From assembly GCA_038316355.1 (NCBI GenBank), contig JBBQAO010000014.1, positions 1-60,547 on the forward strand: a stretch of DNA of 60,547 nucleotides. The letters are read 5' to 3'. The DNA is from Ga0077527 sp038316355 (lineage in GTDB: Bacteria; Pseudomonadota; Gammaproteobacteria; Burkholderiales; SG8-41). Positions 1 through 7,434 of the stretch are shown here, one piece after another. Every line of letters starts with the position of its first letter. The first letter of the stretch is position 1. A model generated the notes under the pieces. It was given only the letters and a program-made list of their open reading frames with translations, was not told where the DNA came from and did not search any database. The translations under genes were made by a program, and so were the position numbers.

Positions 1-1199
1 CGGATCGCAGCACCCGCAGCTACCAGCGTGCGCGTCGCATTCTGCACACCCGGGTTCAGGCCCTGGTAGTCACCGCCGACCAGCACCGTTCCGCCACCCT
101 GAGTGCCCGAAGCGTCGGTGCGCGAGCGGCCCAGCAATCCGACCTGGTTCCCGGTCAGCGTAATCCTGCCGCCCTGCCCTTCTTCTCCCCGCGCAGTAAT
201 CGTGGCGTCCGAGAGCAAGGTGCCGCCGGCGGCGCGCACATTGACTGTGCCGCCGGACAGGCCATTCACCGACAGGCTGGTATCCATTTGCAGCGTGGCA
301 TTGCCGCCGGACGATACATCGATGGTGCCGGCAAGCGGACCATCTGCCTTGATCGATGATCCTGATTGCAGCGTCAGTTCATGCATCGCCTGCAGCGTGA
401 TGCTGCCGGCCTGCTGATTGGCTTCGGTGTCGTTACCGCGCAGCAGCACACGGCCGCCATCGATGACAGCCCTGCTGGCATCGATGCTGCCGCTGTTGTG
501 GATCAGTCCGGCGTAAATGCCCACACGACCGGCTTCAGCCGTGATGGCGCCGAGGTTGCGCGCTTCGTCATCCGGCGCGACGATTTCGACGCGCAGGTTC
601 GGCGAACCCGGATTGACCAGCTCCACGCTGTTGCCCGCTGCGAGGATCACTTCGCCATTGGGACTGGTGATCAGGCCATGGTTGGTCACGGCCTTGCCGA
701 TCAGATAAACGCTGCCGCCGGTAATGCTGCCCTGATTCACCACGCTGCCGGCGCCTGCACCGTCGGTGAACTTCATGCGGTTGTTGAGGAAGTCGTCATT
801 GCTGAGATTCAGCGTCGAGGCCACCAGCCCCGCGACGTTGATCTGCGCGCCTGCGCCGAAGACGATGCCGTTGGGGTTGATCAGGAACACCCGGCCGTTG
901 GACTGCAGTGCGCCGAGGATCGCCGACGGGTCCTGCCCGGTCACGCGGTTCAGAACCGCGGAGCTGCCCGACTGCTGGATGAAGCGCGTCAGCTCATTGA
1001 CACCAATGGAGAACGAGCCCCAGTTGATGATCGCGTTGGGGCTGTTGGTGATGTTGAGGATGTTGCCGGCGGTGGCGAAGCTCGCCGTGCCGTTGATCAC
1101 CGTCGGATTGACCGGGTTGGCCAGCACCTGGCCACTGAAACAGGCTGCGACGGCGATCACCGATAACTTTCGCACCAGCAACTGCGTGTCTTTTTGCAT
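1..1199 (-). CDS. Filamentous haemagglutinin-type secreted protein (TpsA), N-terminal part, cut by window edge
   Basis: Reading the minus strand from the ATG at 1199 gives an open frame to the window edge (399 codons without stop). It starts with a basic n-region and a hydrophobic signal peptide ending near VLANPV. A TPS (haemagglutination activity) domain follows, recognisable from INWGSFSIG, a VFLINPNGIVFG stretch and a Gly/Ala/Asn-rich beta-helix-like continuation. The NPNGI motif is typical of two-partner-secretion exoproteins, which are exported by a TpsB outer-membrane partner and act as adhesins or contact-dependent toxins. No TpsB gene lies in this window. The C-terminal part, which would show the function, is missing. 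The family call is firm; the function is open. Confidence 0.9.
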   Translation of the reverse strand, partial: MQKDTQLLVRKLSVIAVAACFSGQVLANPVNPTVINGTASFATAGNILNITNSPNAIINWGSFSIGVNELTRFIQQSGSSAVLNRVTGQDPSAILGALQSNGRVFLINPNGIVFGAGAQINVAGLVASTLNLSNDDFLNNRMKFTDGAGAGSVVNQGSITGGSVYLIGKAVTNHGLITSPNGEVILAAGNSVELVNPGSPNLRVEIVAPDDEARNLGAITAEAGRVGIYAGLIHNSGSIDASRAVIDGGRVLLRGNDTEANQQAGSITLQAMHELTLQSGSSIKADGPLAGTIDVSSGGNATLQMDTSLSVNGLSGGTVNVRAAGGTLLSDATITARGEEGQGGRITLTGNQVGLLGRSRTDASGTQGGGTVLVGGDYQGLNPGVQNATRTLVAAGAAI

Positions 1200-1532
1200 G
1201 CGCGGATTCTACCGACTCCAGACAGCGATGCAAGTGAAAAAAGTCATGCTTTACAATAACTTACATGTATTTTTGTTGCCCAAAAGTCGACGCATTGCCG
1301 ACTCTGTAGACGTAATTTCGACAGTGCGCGGTGCCGGCACTCGCAAATACAGGGGTTTATGCTTGTTGCAGCAGTGTCGACAATTGCACAGCAGTGATAT
1401 TTGTCACTACAGACAATACGCCTGTTGCCGGTAAAAATCGACACCATCCCGGACAAGCAGCCTGGAACCAAAAGCCTCCCAGGCAGTCACATCGCAGTTA
1501 TCGTCTGAACAGAACTCCGCTACACTACTCGC
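1200..1532. other. Divergent intergenic region
   Basis: This 333-bp spacer lies between the minus-strand haemagglutinin gene and the plus-strand copper cluster, so it should hold both promoters. A TACACT -10-like hexamer at 1521-1526 sits only 6 nt before the ATG at 1533, so a transcript from it would be nearly leaderless. No convincing CueR/CopR operator or RNA gene was recognised. Confidence 0.4.
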
Positions 1533-1892
1533 ATGTCCTCGCTACGCACGCTACTGACCGCAATATTGCTGATCGCCCTGCCGTTGCAGGGAGTGGCGGC
1601 CTATATGCCCATGATCGCCTGCGCCGATGGCCATGCCGCCCAAAGCGACGCTCATCAACACTCTTCTCAGGCGGATCCTGAGCACGATACCGCCGCACAT
1701 GATCATCACCAGGGCAACACCGATTCCACGGAATCCGCCGGCGGCCATTCCTGCTGCCACCATGTTGTATCCGCAGCCGTACCCACGCTGATCGCCAGCA
1801 TCCCCGCGGCACCGTCAATACTGGCTGCGCGCATTCCATTGCTGTACACCCTGTTCATCCCCGAACTGCCCCAGCGCCCGCCCCGGGCCTGA
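1533..1892 (+). CDS. Small His-rich secreted protein heading the copper cluster (CopL-like)
   Basis: This 119-residue protein has an N-terminal signal peptide (hydrophobic residues about 7-22) followed by a His/Asp/Glu-rich segment with many HxH-type pairs and a compact HSCCHH motif near residue 72. A hydrophobic patch lies near residues 96-110. Its composition resembles small His-rich proteins found in front of copper-resistance operons (CopL or DUF2946-like). It is probably a periplasmic or membrane-tethered metal-binding protein. No RBS is obvious, and the start is chosen because it supplies the signal peptide. It is the first gene of a plus-strand run followed by an unknown secreted protein and a TolC-like lipoprotein. 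The exact family is uncertain. Confidence 0.6.
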   Translation: MSSLRTLLTAILLIALPLQGVAAYMPMIACADGHAAQSDAHQHSSQADPEHDTAAHDHHQGNTDSTESAGGHSCCHHVVSAAVPTLIASIPAAPSILAARIPLLYTLFIPELPQRPPRA

Positions 1893-1979
1893 TCCCCGCA
1901 CTTCAAGTGGTGCGCCCGCGCGTCAAGCGCAGGCGCCGCGTTGGGCGAGCACACCGCCCGCACACCAATAGGGATCATC

Positions 1980-2351
1980 ATGCAATCGAGATTTGCAGTC
2001 CTGTGCTGCACTTGCGCAGCCTTGTGGCTGATGCCAGCCGCAGCACAACAACCGAGCCGCGCCCATCCGGCGGATCCACGCGCTGTTGCGCCGTCCCCGG
2101 AATACGCCTCAGCCTTTGACGGTTACCAGCCATTCCGCGACGAAAAACTTGCGTCCTGGCGCGAAGTCAACGACGAGGCCGGACGCGTCGGCGGCCACCT
2201 CGGCATTTTTGGCGGCGCCAACGCTCACGCTGGTCACGGCGTTGCGCAATCCGTAAAAACACCGACAGCGTCCGCACCTGCAGCCGGCACATCGACGCCC
2301 GCAGCGCCGCCCATGAAGCACGGCAGCGGTCATCAAGGAATGAAAAAATGA
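1980..2351 (+). CDS. Small secreted protein of unknown function in the copper operon
   Basis: From the ATG at 1980 this gives 123 residues: a signal peptide (residues 1-22, ending about PAAAQQ), a conserved-looking block SAFDGYQPFRDEKLASW and a low-complexity Ala/Pro/His/Met C-terminus that could bind metal. An upstream in-frame start at 1941 would add 13 residues before the signal peptide and is less likely. The stop overlaps the ATG of the TolC-like gene (ATGA), so the two are translationally coupled. Similar short proteins commonly precede copper-efflux outer-membrane proteins in betaproteobacteria, but I know of no assigned function. Confidence 0.65.
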   Translation: MQSRFAVLCCTCAALWLMPAAAQQPSRAHPADPRAVAPSPEYASAFDGYQPFRDEKLASWREVNDEAGRVGGHLGIFGGANAHAGHGVAQSVKTPTASAPAAGTSTPAAPPMKHGSGHQGMKK

Positions 2352-3781
2352 GCCCTTCAAAACAATCAGTTACCAAAACGGCGCGGGCACTCACTGCTGC
2401 CGTGGCACTGGCCTTCCTCGGCGGCTGCGCGACTTTTTCCGCCGACGGCGGCTTCGGCGCTGTGGGCAGTGCCGCCAAAGACCGTGGCCTCCAGCAGGAG
2501 GTGAAGTGGGTCAAAACCGACAAAGACGCCGAGCATGTGCAAGCCACAGTGAAGCAATTGCTGGCGAAGCCGCTGACGGCCGATTCCGCTGTGCAAATCG
2601 CACTGCTCAACAACCGCGGACTGCAGGCCACGTATGCGGAACTCGGCATCGCCGAATCCGACCTGGTGCAGGCCGGTCGGCTCACCAATCCCGGCTTCAG
2701 CTTCGAGCGATTGCATCGCGGTGATGACGTGTCGATTGATCGCACCTTCCTGTTCAACATCCTCGGTCTGCTCACCATGCCAGTGCGCACCGATCTCGAA
2801 AAACGCCGCTTCGCACTCACGCAGAGCCGCGTCGCTGCCGAGACATTGCGGGTGGCAGCCGATACACGCCGCGCCTGGGCAAGTGCGGTAGCCGCGCAGG
2901 AAACCACCAAATACATGGGACAGGTCAAATCCGCCGCCGAAACCAGCGCAGAACTGGCGCGCCGCATGGCCGCCGTGGGCAACTTCAGCAAGCTCGACCA
3001 GGCACGCGAACAGCTGTTCTACGGTGAGTCGACCGCGCAACTCGCGCGTGCGCAGCAGACGGCCGTCGCCCAGCGCGAGCGGCTGACGCGGCTGATGGGC
3101 CTGTGGGGCAACGACATCCGATACACACTGCCCGACCGGCTGCCCGATCTGCCGAAAACCGCCCGCGAAATTGCCGACATCGAAACTCTGGCAATGCAGC
3201 AGCGCCTCGACGTACAGGGCGCGCTGAAGGAAGCCGAAAACATCGCGGCCTCGCTCGGCCTCACCAAAGCCACCGGCTTCATCAGCGTGCTCGAAGTGGG
3301 CTACCTGCGCAACAGCGAAACCGGACAGGCGCGCCAGACCGGCTACGAAATCGAGATCCGCCTGCCGATTTTTGACTGGGGCAGCGCGCGCAGCGCCCGC
3401 GCCGAACACACTTACATGCAGGCCGCGAACCGCGCCGCGGACACCGCGGTGCGCGCCCGCTCGGAAGTACGTGAAGCCTATGCCGCGTATCGCACCGCGC
3501 TCGATCTCGCCAAACACTACCGCGACGAGATTTTGCCGCTGCGAAAACGCATTTCCGAAGAAAACCTGCTGCGTTACAACGGCATGCTGATCAGCGTGTT
3601 CGAACTGCTGGTCGATGCCCGGCAGCAGGTTGCCGCAGTCAATGCCACCATCGAGGCGCAGCGCGACTACTGGCTCGCCGAATCCACGCTGCAGCTCACC
3701 CTCACCGGCACCTCGCCCGGCGTGATCGCCGCACCCGGCGGCGCCATGCAGGCCGCTGCCGGCGATGCCCCCGCACACTGA
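2348..3781 (+). CDS. TolC-family outer-membrane efflux lipoprotein
   Basis: This 477-residue protein begins with a lipoprotein signal (LGGC, lipidated Cys27). Two TolC-like repeats of long amphipathic helices follow, with a typical EIRLPIFDWG strand near residue 335-345 and an RISEENLLRYNGML segment near residue 400. Family members form trimeric outer-membrane ducts for RND or other efflux systems. No inner-membrane pump or adaptor sits next to it; the nearest RND genes are 31 kb away and carry their own outer-membrane factor. In such copper clusters it is usually paired with a multicopper oxidase, as here 29 bp downstream. Role in copper/silver export is inferred from context. Confidence 0.85.
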   Translation: MSPSKQSVTKTARALTAAVALAFLGGCATFSADGGFGAVGSAAKDRGLQQEVKWVKTDKDAEHVQATVKQLLAKPLTADSAVQIALLNNRGLQATYAELGIAESDLVQAGRLTNPGFSFERLHRGDDVSIDRTFLFNILGLLTMPVRTDLEKRRFALTQSRVAAETLRVAADTRRAWASAVAAQETTKYMGQVKSAAETSAELARRMAAVGNFSKLDQAREQLFYGESTAQLARAQQTAVAQRERLTRLMGLWGNDIRYTLPDRLPDLPKTAREIADIETLAMQQRLDVQGALKEAENIAASLGLTKATGFISVLEVGYLRNSETGQARQTGYEIEIRLPIFDWGSARSARAEHTYMQAANRAADTAVRARSEVREAYAAYRTALDLAKHYRDEILPLRKRISEENLLRYNGMLISVFELLVDARQQVAAVNATIEAQRDYWLAESTLQLTLTGTSPGVIAAPGGAMQAAAGDAPAH

Positions 3782-3810
3782 CATCCGACACTTCATTGAG
3801 AAAGAACATC

Positions 3811-5205
3811 ATGTCCACACGACGTAATTTTCTGCGTACCGCCGGGGGCGCACTGCTCGGTGCGGCGACCGTAAGCCGTGCCGCGCAGGGCGCAGTGCCT
3901 GAAGCGCCCATTCAAACCAAGCCTGACATGCAAGCGCCGCTGATCCCGCCCAACGGCCGCCCCTACAACCCGGTGGCGACCCTGAACGGCTGGACACTGC
4001 CCTGGCGCATGAAGAACGGCTGGAAGGAATTCCATCTGATCGCCGAACCGGTGCGCCGGCAGATGGCGCCGGGCATGACTGCAAACCTGTGGGGTTACAA
4101 CGGGCAATCGCCGGGCCCCACCATTGAATGTGTCGAAGGCGACAAGGTACGCATTTTCGTCACCAACAAGCTGCCGGAGCACACCACCGTGCACTGGCAC
4201 GGCATCCTGCTGCCCAACGGCATGGACGGCGTCGGCGGCCTGAACCAGCCGCAGATTCCGGTCGGCAAAACCTTTGTCTATGAATTCGCGATGAAAAAAT
4301 CCGGCACCTTCATGTACCACCCGCATGCCGACGAAATGGTGCAGATGGCGATGGGCATGATGGGGTTTTTCGTCGTGCATCCGAAGAACCCCGGCTTCAT
4401 GAAAGTGGATCGCGACTTCGTGTTTCTGATCAATGCCTACGACATCGCTCCCGGCGCCGCCACGCCGAAGATTGCCGAAATGCTCAACTTCAACCTGTGG
4501 TCATGGAACAGCCGGGTCTTCCCGGGCATTGATCCGTTCGTCGTGCGCAAGGGCGAGCGGGTACGCATCCGCTTCGGCAACCTGACGATGACCAACCACC
4601 CGATCCATATGCACGGTTACGATTTCGAAGTCACCTGCACCGACGGCGGCTGGGTGCCGAAAAATGCGCGCTGGCCGGAAGTGACGGTGGACGTCGCCGT
4701 TGGCCAGATGCGCGCCTTTGAATTCGTCGCCGACGCACCGGGCGACTGGGCCATCCACTGCCACAAGTCGCATCACACCATGAACGCGATGGGCCACAAC
4801 CTGCCGACGATGATCGGCGTTGATCACCGCGGCATCGCGCAGAAGATCATCAATCTGGTGCCGGATTACATGGTCATGGGTGAGCGCGGCATGGCCGACA
4901 TGGGTGAGATGGAAATGCCACTGCCCGACAACACGCTGCCGATGATGACGGGCACGGGGCCCTTCGGCCCGATCGAGATGGGCGGCATGTTCAGCGTCGT
5001 CAAGGTCCGCGAAGGCCTTGCGAAAAACGACTACAAGGATCCGGGCTGGTACCAGCATCCGCCGGGCACCGTCGCTTACGAATGGCAGGGCGACGCCCCG
5101 GTTACGGCGCGCGCCAAGCCCGATTCCCGGCCGGCCGCCCGGCCCGCATCCCCTGCACGTGAAGTGCAGGTGCGTAAACCATCCGGCGCTCATTCAGGTC
5201 ATTAA
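3811..5205 (+). CDS. Tat-exported multicopper oxidase (periplasmic cuprous oxidase type)
   Basis: The ATG at 3811 gives 464 residues beginning with a twin-arginine signal (STRRNFLRTAG); an in-frame start 15 bp upstream is possible. All copper-site motifs are visible: HWHG and HPHADE in the first half, HPIHMHGYDFEV and HCHKSHHTM in the last part, providing type 1 and type 2/3 copper ligands. A Met-rich stretch (MGERGMADMGEMEMPLP) near residues 353-369 resembles the Cu(I)-binding segments of CueO/CopA/PcoA. The family oxidises Cu(I) to less toxic Cu(II) in the periplasm. The protein is shorter than classical CopA (about 600 residues). It sits between the TolC-like gene and a cupredoxin gene, probably in one operon. 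Confidence 0.93.
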   Translation: MSTRRNFLRTAGGALLGAATVSRAAQGAVPEAPIQTKPDMQAPLIPPNGRPYNPVATLNGWTLPWRMKNGWKEFHLIAEPVRRQMAPGMTANLWGYNGQSPGPTIECVEGDKVRIFVTNKLPEHTTVHWHGILLPNGMDGVGGLNQPQIPVGKTFVYEFAMKKSGTFMYHPHADEMVQMAMGMMGFFVVHPKNPGFMKVDRDFVFLINAYDIAPGAATPKIAEMLNFNLWSWNSRVFPGIDPFVVRKGERVRIRFGNLTMTNHPIHMHGYDFEVTCTDGGWVPKNARWPEVTVDVAVGQMRAFEFVADAPGDWAIHCHKSHHTMNAMGHNLPTMIGVDHRGIAQKIINLVPDYMVMGERGMADMGEMEMPLPDNTLPMMTGTGPFGPIEMGGMFSVVKVREGLAKNDYKDPGWYQHPPGTVAYEWQGDAPVTARAKPDSRPAARPASPAREVQVRKPSGAHSGH

Positions 5206-5245
5206 TCCAGATCATTAATTATCATTTAAAATCAAGGAGATAAAA

Positions 5246-5737
5246 ATGAAACTGCTGTCAGCCATTGTTACTGCCACCCTGCTGTTCGCCGCTGCCCCCA
5301 CAATCTGGGCGCACAGCGACGCCAAGAACGCCCCTACCACAAAAAAAACCATCTCCAAGGAAGAAAAGCCCTTTGGCCGCGAAGGCGATCCGGCGAAGAG
5401 CACACGCACCGTCAACGTCGACATGAGCGACCAGATGCGCTTTAACCCTGCGTCCCTCTCCGTCAAGCAGGGTGAAACCATCAAGTTCGTGATCAAAAAT
5501 TCCGGAAAAATCATGCACGAGTTTGTGCTCGGCACCATGAGCGAGCTCAAGGAACACTCGGTGCTGATGCAGAAATTTCCGGGCATGGAACATTCCGAGC
5601 CGTACATGGCGCATGTCGCGCCCGGCAAGACAGAAACCATTGCCTGGCAGTTCACCAAGGCCGGAAATTTCAATTTCGGTTGCCTGATCCCCGGTCATTT
5701 TGAAGCCGGCATGGTCGGCAATGTCGCTGTCAAATGA
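5246..5737 (+). CDS. Periplasmic cupredoxin (plastocyanin/azurin-like copper protein)
   Basis: This 163-residue protein has a signal peptide cleaved about IWAHSD and one cupredoxin domain (about residues 55-163). The type 1 ligands are recognisable: His in KIMHEFVLG, then Cys-Leu-Ile-Pro-Gly-His in FGCLIPGHFEAGM, with the following Met as axial ligand. Such proteins bind copper or carry electrons in the periplasm and often accompany multicopper oxidases. A good RBS (AAGGAGATAAAA) precedes the ATG. The 40-bp gap from the oxidase gene suggests a shared transcript. Confidence 0.92.
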   Translation: MKLLSAIVTATLLFAAAPTIWAHSDAKNAPTTKKTISKEEKPFGREGDPAKSTRTVNVDMSDQMRFNPASLSVKQGETIKFVIKNSGKIMHEFVLGTMSELKEHSVLMQKFPGMEHSEPYMAHVAPGKTETIAWQFTKAGNFNFGCLIPGHFEAGMVGNVAVK

Positions 5738-5765
5738 GTTTTAGTCAGAGACAGACCGCAACCAC

Positions 5766-5795
5766 CATCAACATCAACATCAACATCAACATCAA
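5766..5795 (+). repeat. Hexanucleotide tandem repeat (CATCAA)x5 in 5' leader of the CusF-like gene
   Basis: Five perfect CATCAA units lie between the cupredoxin stop and the AAAAGGG ribosome-binding site of the CusF-like gene. The repeat falls in the leader and outside any recognised frame, so unit number would change spacing but not reading frame. Confidence 0.9.
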
Positions 5796-5807
5796 AAGGG
5801 TTTCACC

Positions 5808-6167
5808 ATGAACCGCACCGTTCTCATTTTTGTTGCAATTATTTACTCCCTGACCGCCCTGCCGCTGAGCGCACAATCGGGCGCACAATCCACTGATCAC
5901 AATGCGCATCACCCCGAAACAAAGTCGGTGGCAAAGACAACTGGCCCGATGACCGATGGCGAAATACGCAAGGTGGACATGGACGCCAAAAAAATCACCA
6001 TCCGCCATGGCGCAATCGAGAACCTCGGCATGCCGCCGATGACCATGGTGTTCCAGGTCAAGGATCCAGCCTTGCTCGACAAGGCAAAAACCGGGGACAA
6101 GGTCAAGTTCACCGCCGAGAAAACCGGCGGCGCATACACCGTGACACAAATCGAACCGGCGAAATAG
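5808..6167 (+). CDS. CusF-like periplasmic copper-binding protein
   Basis: This 119-residue protein has a signal peptide (to about residue 22) and a C-terminal CusF/CusB small-OB-fold domain. It carries KKITIRHGAIENLGMPPMTM, VFQVKD and a closing KVKFTAEKTGGAYTVTQIEP. The His and MxM ligands used by CusF for Cu(I)/Ag(I) are present. CusF hands metal to CusCBA in the periplasm; no CusBA homologue of Cu type is in the window. A degenerate second copy of the central part lies at 7099-7186. Confidence 0.9.
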   Translation: MNRTVLIFVAIIYSLTALPLSAQSGAQSTDHNAHHPETKSVAKTTGPMTDGEIRKVDMDAKKITIRHGAIENLGMPPMTMVFQVKDPALLDKAKTGDKVKFTAEKTGGAYTVTQIEPAK

Positions 6168-6222
6168 ACGGTTGCCCACTCGTGACACAGCGCCAGCCCA
6201 TCAGCAGCCAAGGCAGGAATCC

Positions 6223-6615
6223 GTGACCCGGATCATTTCCCGTTTGCGCAATTTCCATACCGGCGCCAGAAAGCGGTTTTACCCGCTGGCAGGCCTGCTG
6301 CTGGTAAGCCTGCTGCTGATGGGACTGCCCACTGCCAGGGACTATTTATCCGGTCCCGAAGCGGTGGAACGCCACGGTCAGCACCTCACCAGCCCCGTGA
6401 TCATGTACGGCACCCGCTGGTGCCCGTATTGCAAAAAGGCCCGCGACTATTTCAAACGCCATCAGATCAGTTATATCGAATACGATATCGAAGCCTCGGC
6501 GGAAAATCTCGAGAAATTCCGCGCTCTAAATGGCCACGGCGTGCCACTGATTCTGGTGGGAGAGCGGCGCATGCAGGGCTTTAACCCGCGGGCGTTCGAA
6601 GCGTTGTTGAAGTAA
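6223..6615 (+). CDS. Membrane-anchored glutaredoxin-family protein (CPYC)
   Basis: The protein has an N-terminal transmembrane anchor (hydrophobic LAGLLLVSLLLMGL) and a glutaredoxin domain with the dithiol centre WCPYCKKARDYF, a GVPLILVG cis-Pro segment and a final GFNPRAFEALL. The GTG at 6223, preceded by AAGGCAGG, is preferred (130 residues); a TTG at 6172 would add 17 residues. With the anchor the thioredoxin fold should face the periplasm, where it could reduce disulfides or metal-thiolate centres in the copper proteins. Its position directly before the DUF411 gene is suggestive of thiol/selenol redox partnership, but that is inference. Confidence 0.85.
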   Translation: MTRIISRLRNFHTGARKRFYPLAGLLLVSLLLMGLPTARDYLSGPEAVERHGQHLTSPVIMYGTRWCPYCKKARDYFKRHQISYIEYDIEASAENLEKFRALNGHGVPLILVGERRMQGFNPRAFEALLK

Positions 6616-6660
6616 ACCAGTGACTGGCCGCGTCCCGCGCCAGCGAAAAGGAGTGATGAC

Positions 6661-7098
6661 ATGACCGACAGAAGGATGTTCATACTGGCGCTTGCCGCCG
6701 CAGCCGCAGCGCCGGTGTTCGCCGCAGACCCGCCCTTGGTCACGGTTTACCTCAACCCGACCTGAGGCTGCTGCGGCGCGTGGATGGAACATCTGCGCGC
6801 CAACGGCTTCCGTGTGAAGTCGGTGGCTGTCGAAGACACCAGCATCGAGCGCAAACGCCGCGGCATCCCCGATGCGCTGGGCGGTTGTCACACCGCCGTG
6901 GTGGAGGGTTATGCCATCGAAGGCCATGTGCCGGCACGTGAAATCAAACGCCTGCTCGCCGGGCGTCCTGCCGCGGCCGGACTTGCCGTGCCCGGCATGC
7001 CGCAGGGCTCACCGGGCATGGAATCGCCCACCCCTCAGGCTTACAACGTGCTGCTGGTCGACAAAAAAGGGCGGCATTCCGTTTACGCGCGTTACTGA
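6661..7098 (+). CDS. DUF411 metal-binding protein with in-frame UGA at active-site Cys (candidate selenoprotein)
   Basis: From the ATG at 6661 the frame encodes a signal peptide (about residues 1-22), then LVTVYLNPT, an in-frame TGA (codon 35, 6763-6765) and GCCGAWMEHLRANGF. The same frame continues to a normal stop at 7096. DUF411 proteins carry PTCGCCGxW at this point, so the TGA replaces exactly the first Cys of the CxCC motif. Downstream family hallmarks are intact: GGCHTAVVEGYAIEGHVPA and GMPQGSPGME. A strong hairpin directly follows the TGA (separate entry). I therefore read codon 35 as selenocysteine, 145 residues in total. Alternatives are a nonsense mutation (TGC to TGA) or a sequencing error. 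DUF411 proteins occur in copper/silver clusters and are thought to be periplasmic metal binders. No sel genes are in the window. Confidence 0.75.
6766..6801 (+). promoter_or_regulatory. SECIS-like hairpin immediately after the UGA codon
   Basis: The 5' arm 6775-6786 pairs with 6790-6801 over 12 consecutive base pairs (six GC-rich pairs, two G-U wobbles, then GC, AU, UA, GC), closing a GAA triloop at 6787-6789. The loop starts 21 nt after the UGA and its first base is G. This fits the published bacterial SECIS pattern: apical loop 3-14 nt, G in the first two loop positions, upper stem 4-16 bp, 16-37 nt from UGA to loop. The pairing was read by eye without computed folding energy. Confidence 0.65.
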
Positions 7099-7186
7099 AA
7101 TGCACAACCCCGACATGCTGCCTTGATGAGCATGGTGTTTCAGCCCCGGGATCCGGCACTGCCGAACCGGGTCACGAATGGCAGCG
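7099..7186 (+). pseudogene. Degenerate CusF-domain remnant
   Basis: Immediately after the DUF411 stop, the DNA resembles the core of the CusF-like gene at about 6018-6090. Shared stretches include GCATGGTGTTTCAG-like and GGATCCGGCACTGCC-like blocks, translating partly as MSMVFQPRDPALPNRV against MTMVFQVKDPALLDKA. A one-base insertion and the stops TGATGA interrupt it, and both ends of the domain are missing. It is probably a decayed duplicate or the broken C-terminal part of a former fusion. Confidence 0.6.
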
Positions 7187-7203
7187 CCTGTACCCCCCCG
7201 TTC

Positions 7204-7229
7204 AAGCAGAGGAGCAATCGCCTCTGCTT
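7204..7229 (+). terminator. Inverted repeat, possible terminator of the copper operon
   Basis: A perfect 9-bp stem (7204-7212 with 7221-7229) encloses an 8-nt loop. There is no immediate T-run (a TTTTA occurs 20 nt later), so it may be a weak or factor-assisted terminator closing the cluster that ends with DUF411. Confidence 0.4.
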
Positions 7230-7387
7230 AGCGCCTAACCCCCTGTTTTAAGCTCTCGTGCATCCGGTAGGACGCTGTGGCGCGCAGCAATGTACGTTTC
7301 CGCACGGACTTTCAATTCAGCCGAGACGCAGTATAGGTCGGCGCTGGAGCAACGCCTTCACAACAACTCCCTGTTGTTCGTCGGCAT

Positions 7388-7401
7388 TTGATCCATATCA
7401 A
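7388..7401 (+). promoter_or_regulatory. FNR/Dnr box (TTGATCCATATCAA)
   Basis: This is a perfect TTGAT-N4-ATCAA palindrome. For a class II FNR promoter the -10 should start 21-23 nt downstream; GAAAAT at 7423-7428 is a weak match and puts the transcription start near 7435. Confidence 0.65.
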
Positions 7402-7434
7402 TAGTCGGTGCGCGGCAGCATGGAAAATATCTGC

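Noticed and set aside
2366..3796. Long open frame (476 codons) on the minus strand opposite the TolC-like gene
   Set aside because: High-GC antisense shadow; Gly/Ala/Arg/His-biased composition with no domain, while the plus strand encodes a clear TolC family protein.
6661..7098. Two separate genes: a 34-residue peptide and a second protein starting at Met 6784
   Set aside because: The second part would lack its signal peptide and the GCCG core start, there is no RBS before 6784, and the frame is continuous across the TGA with conserved residues on both sides.
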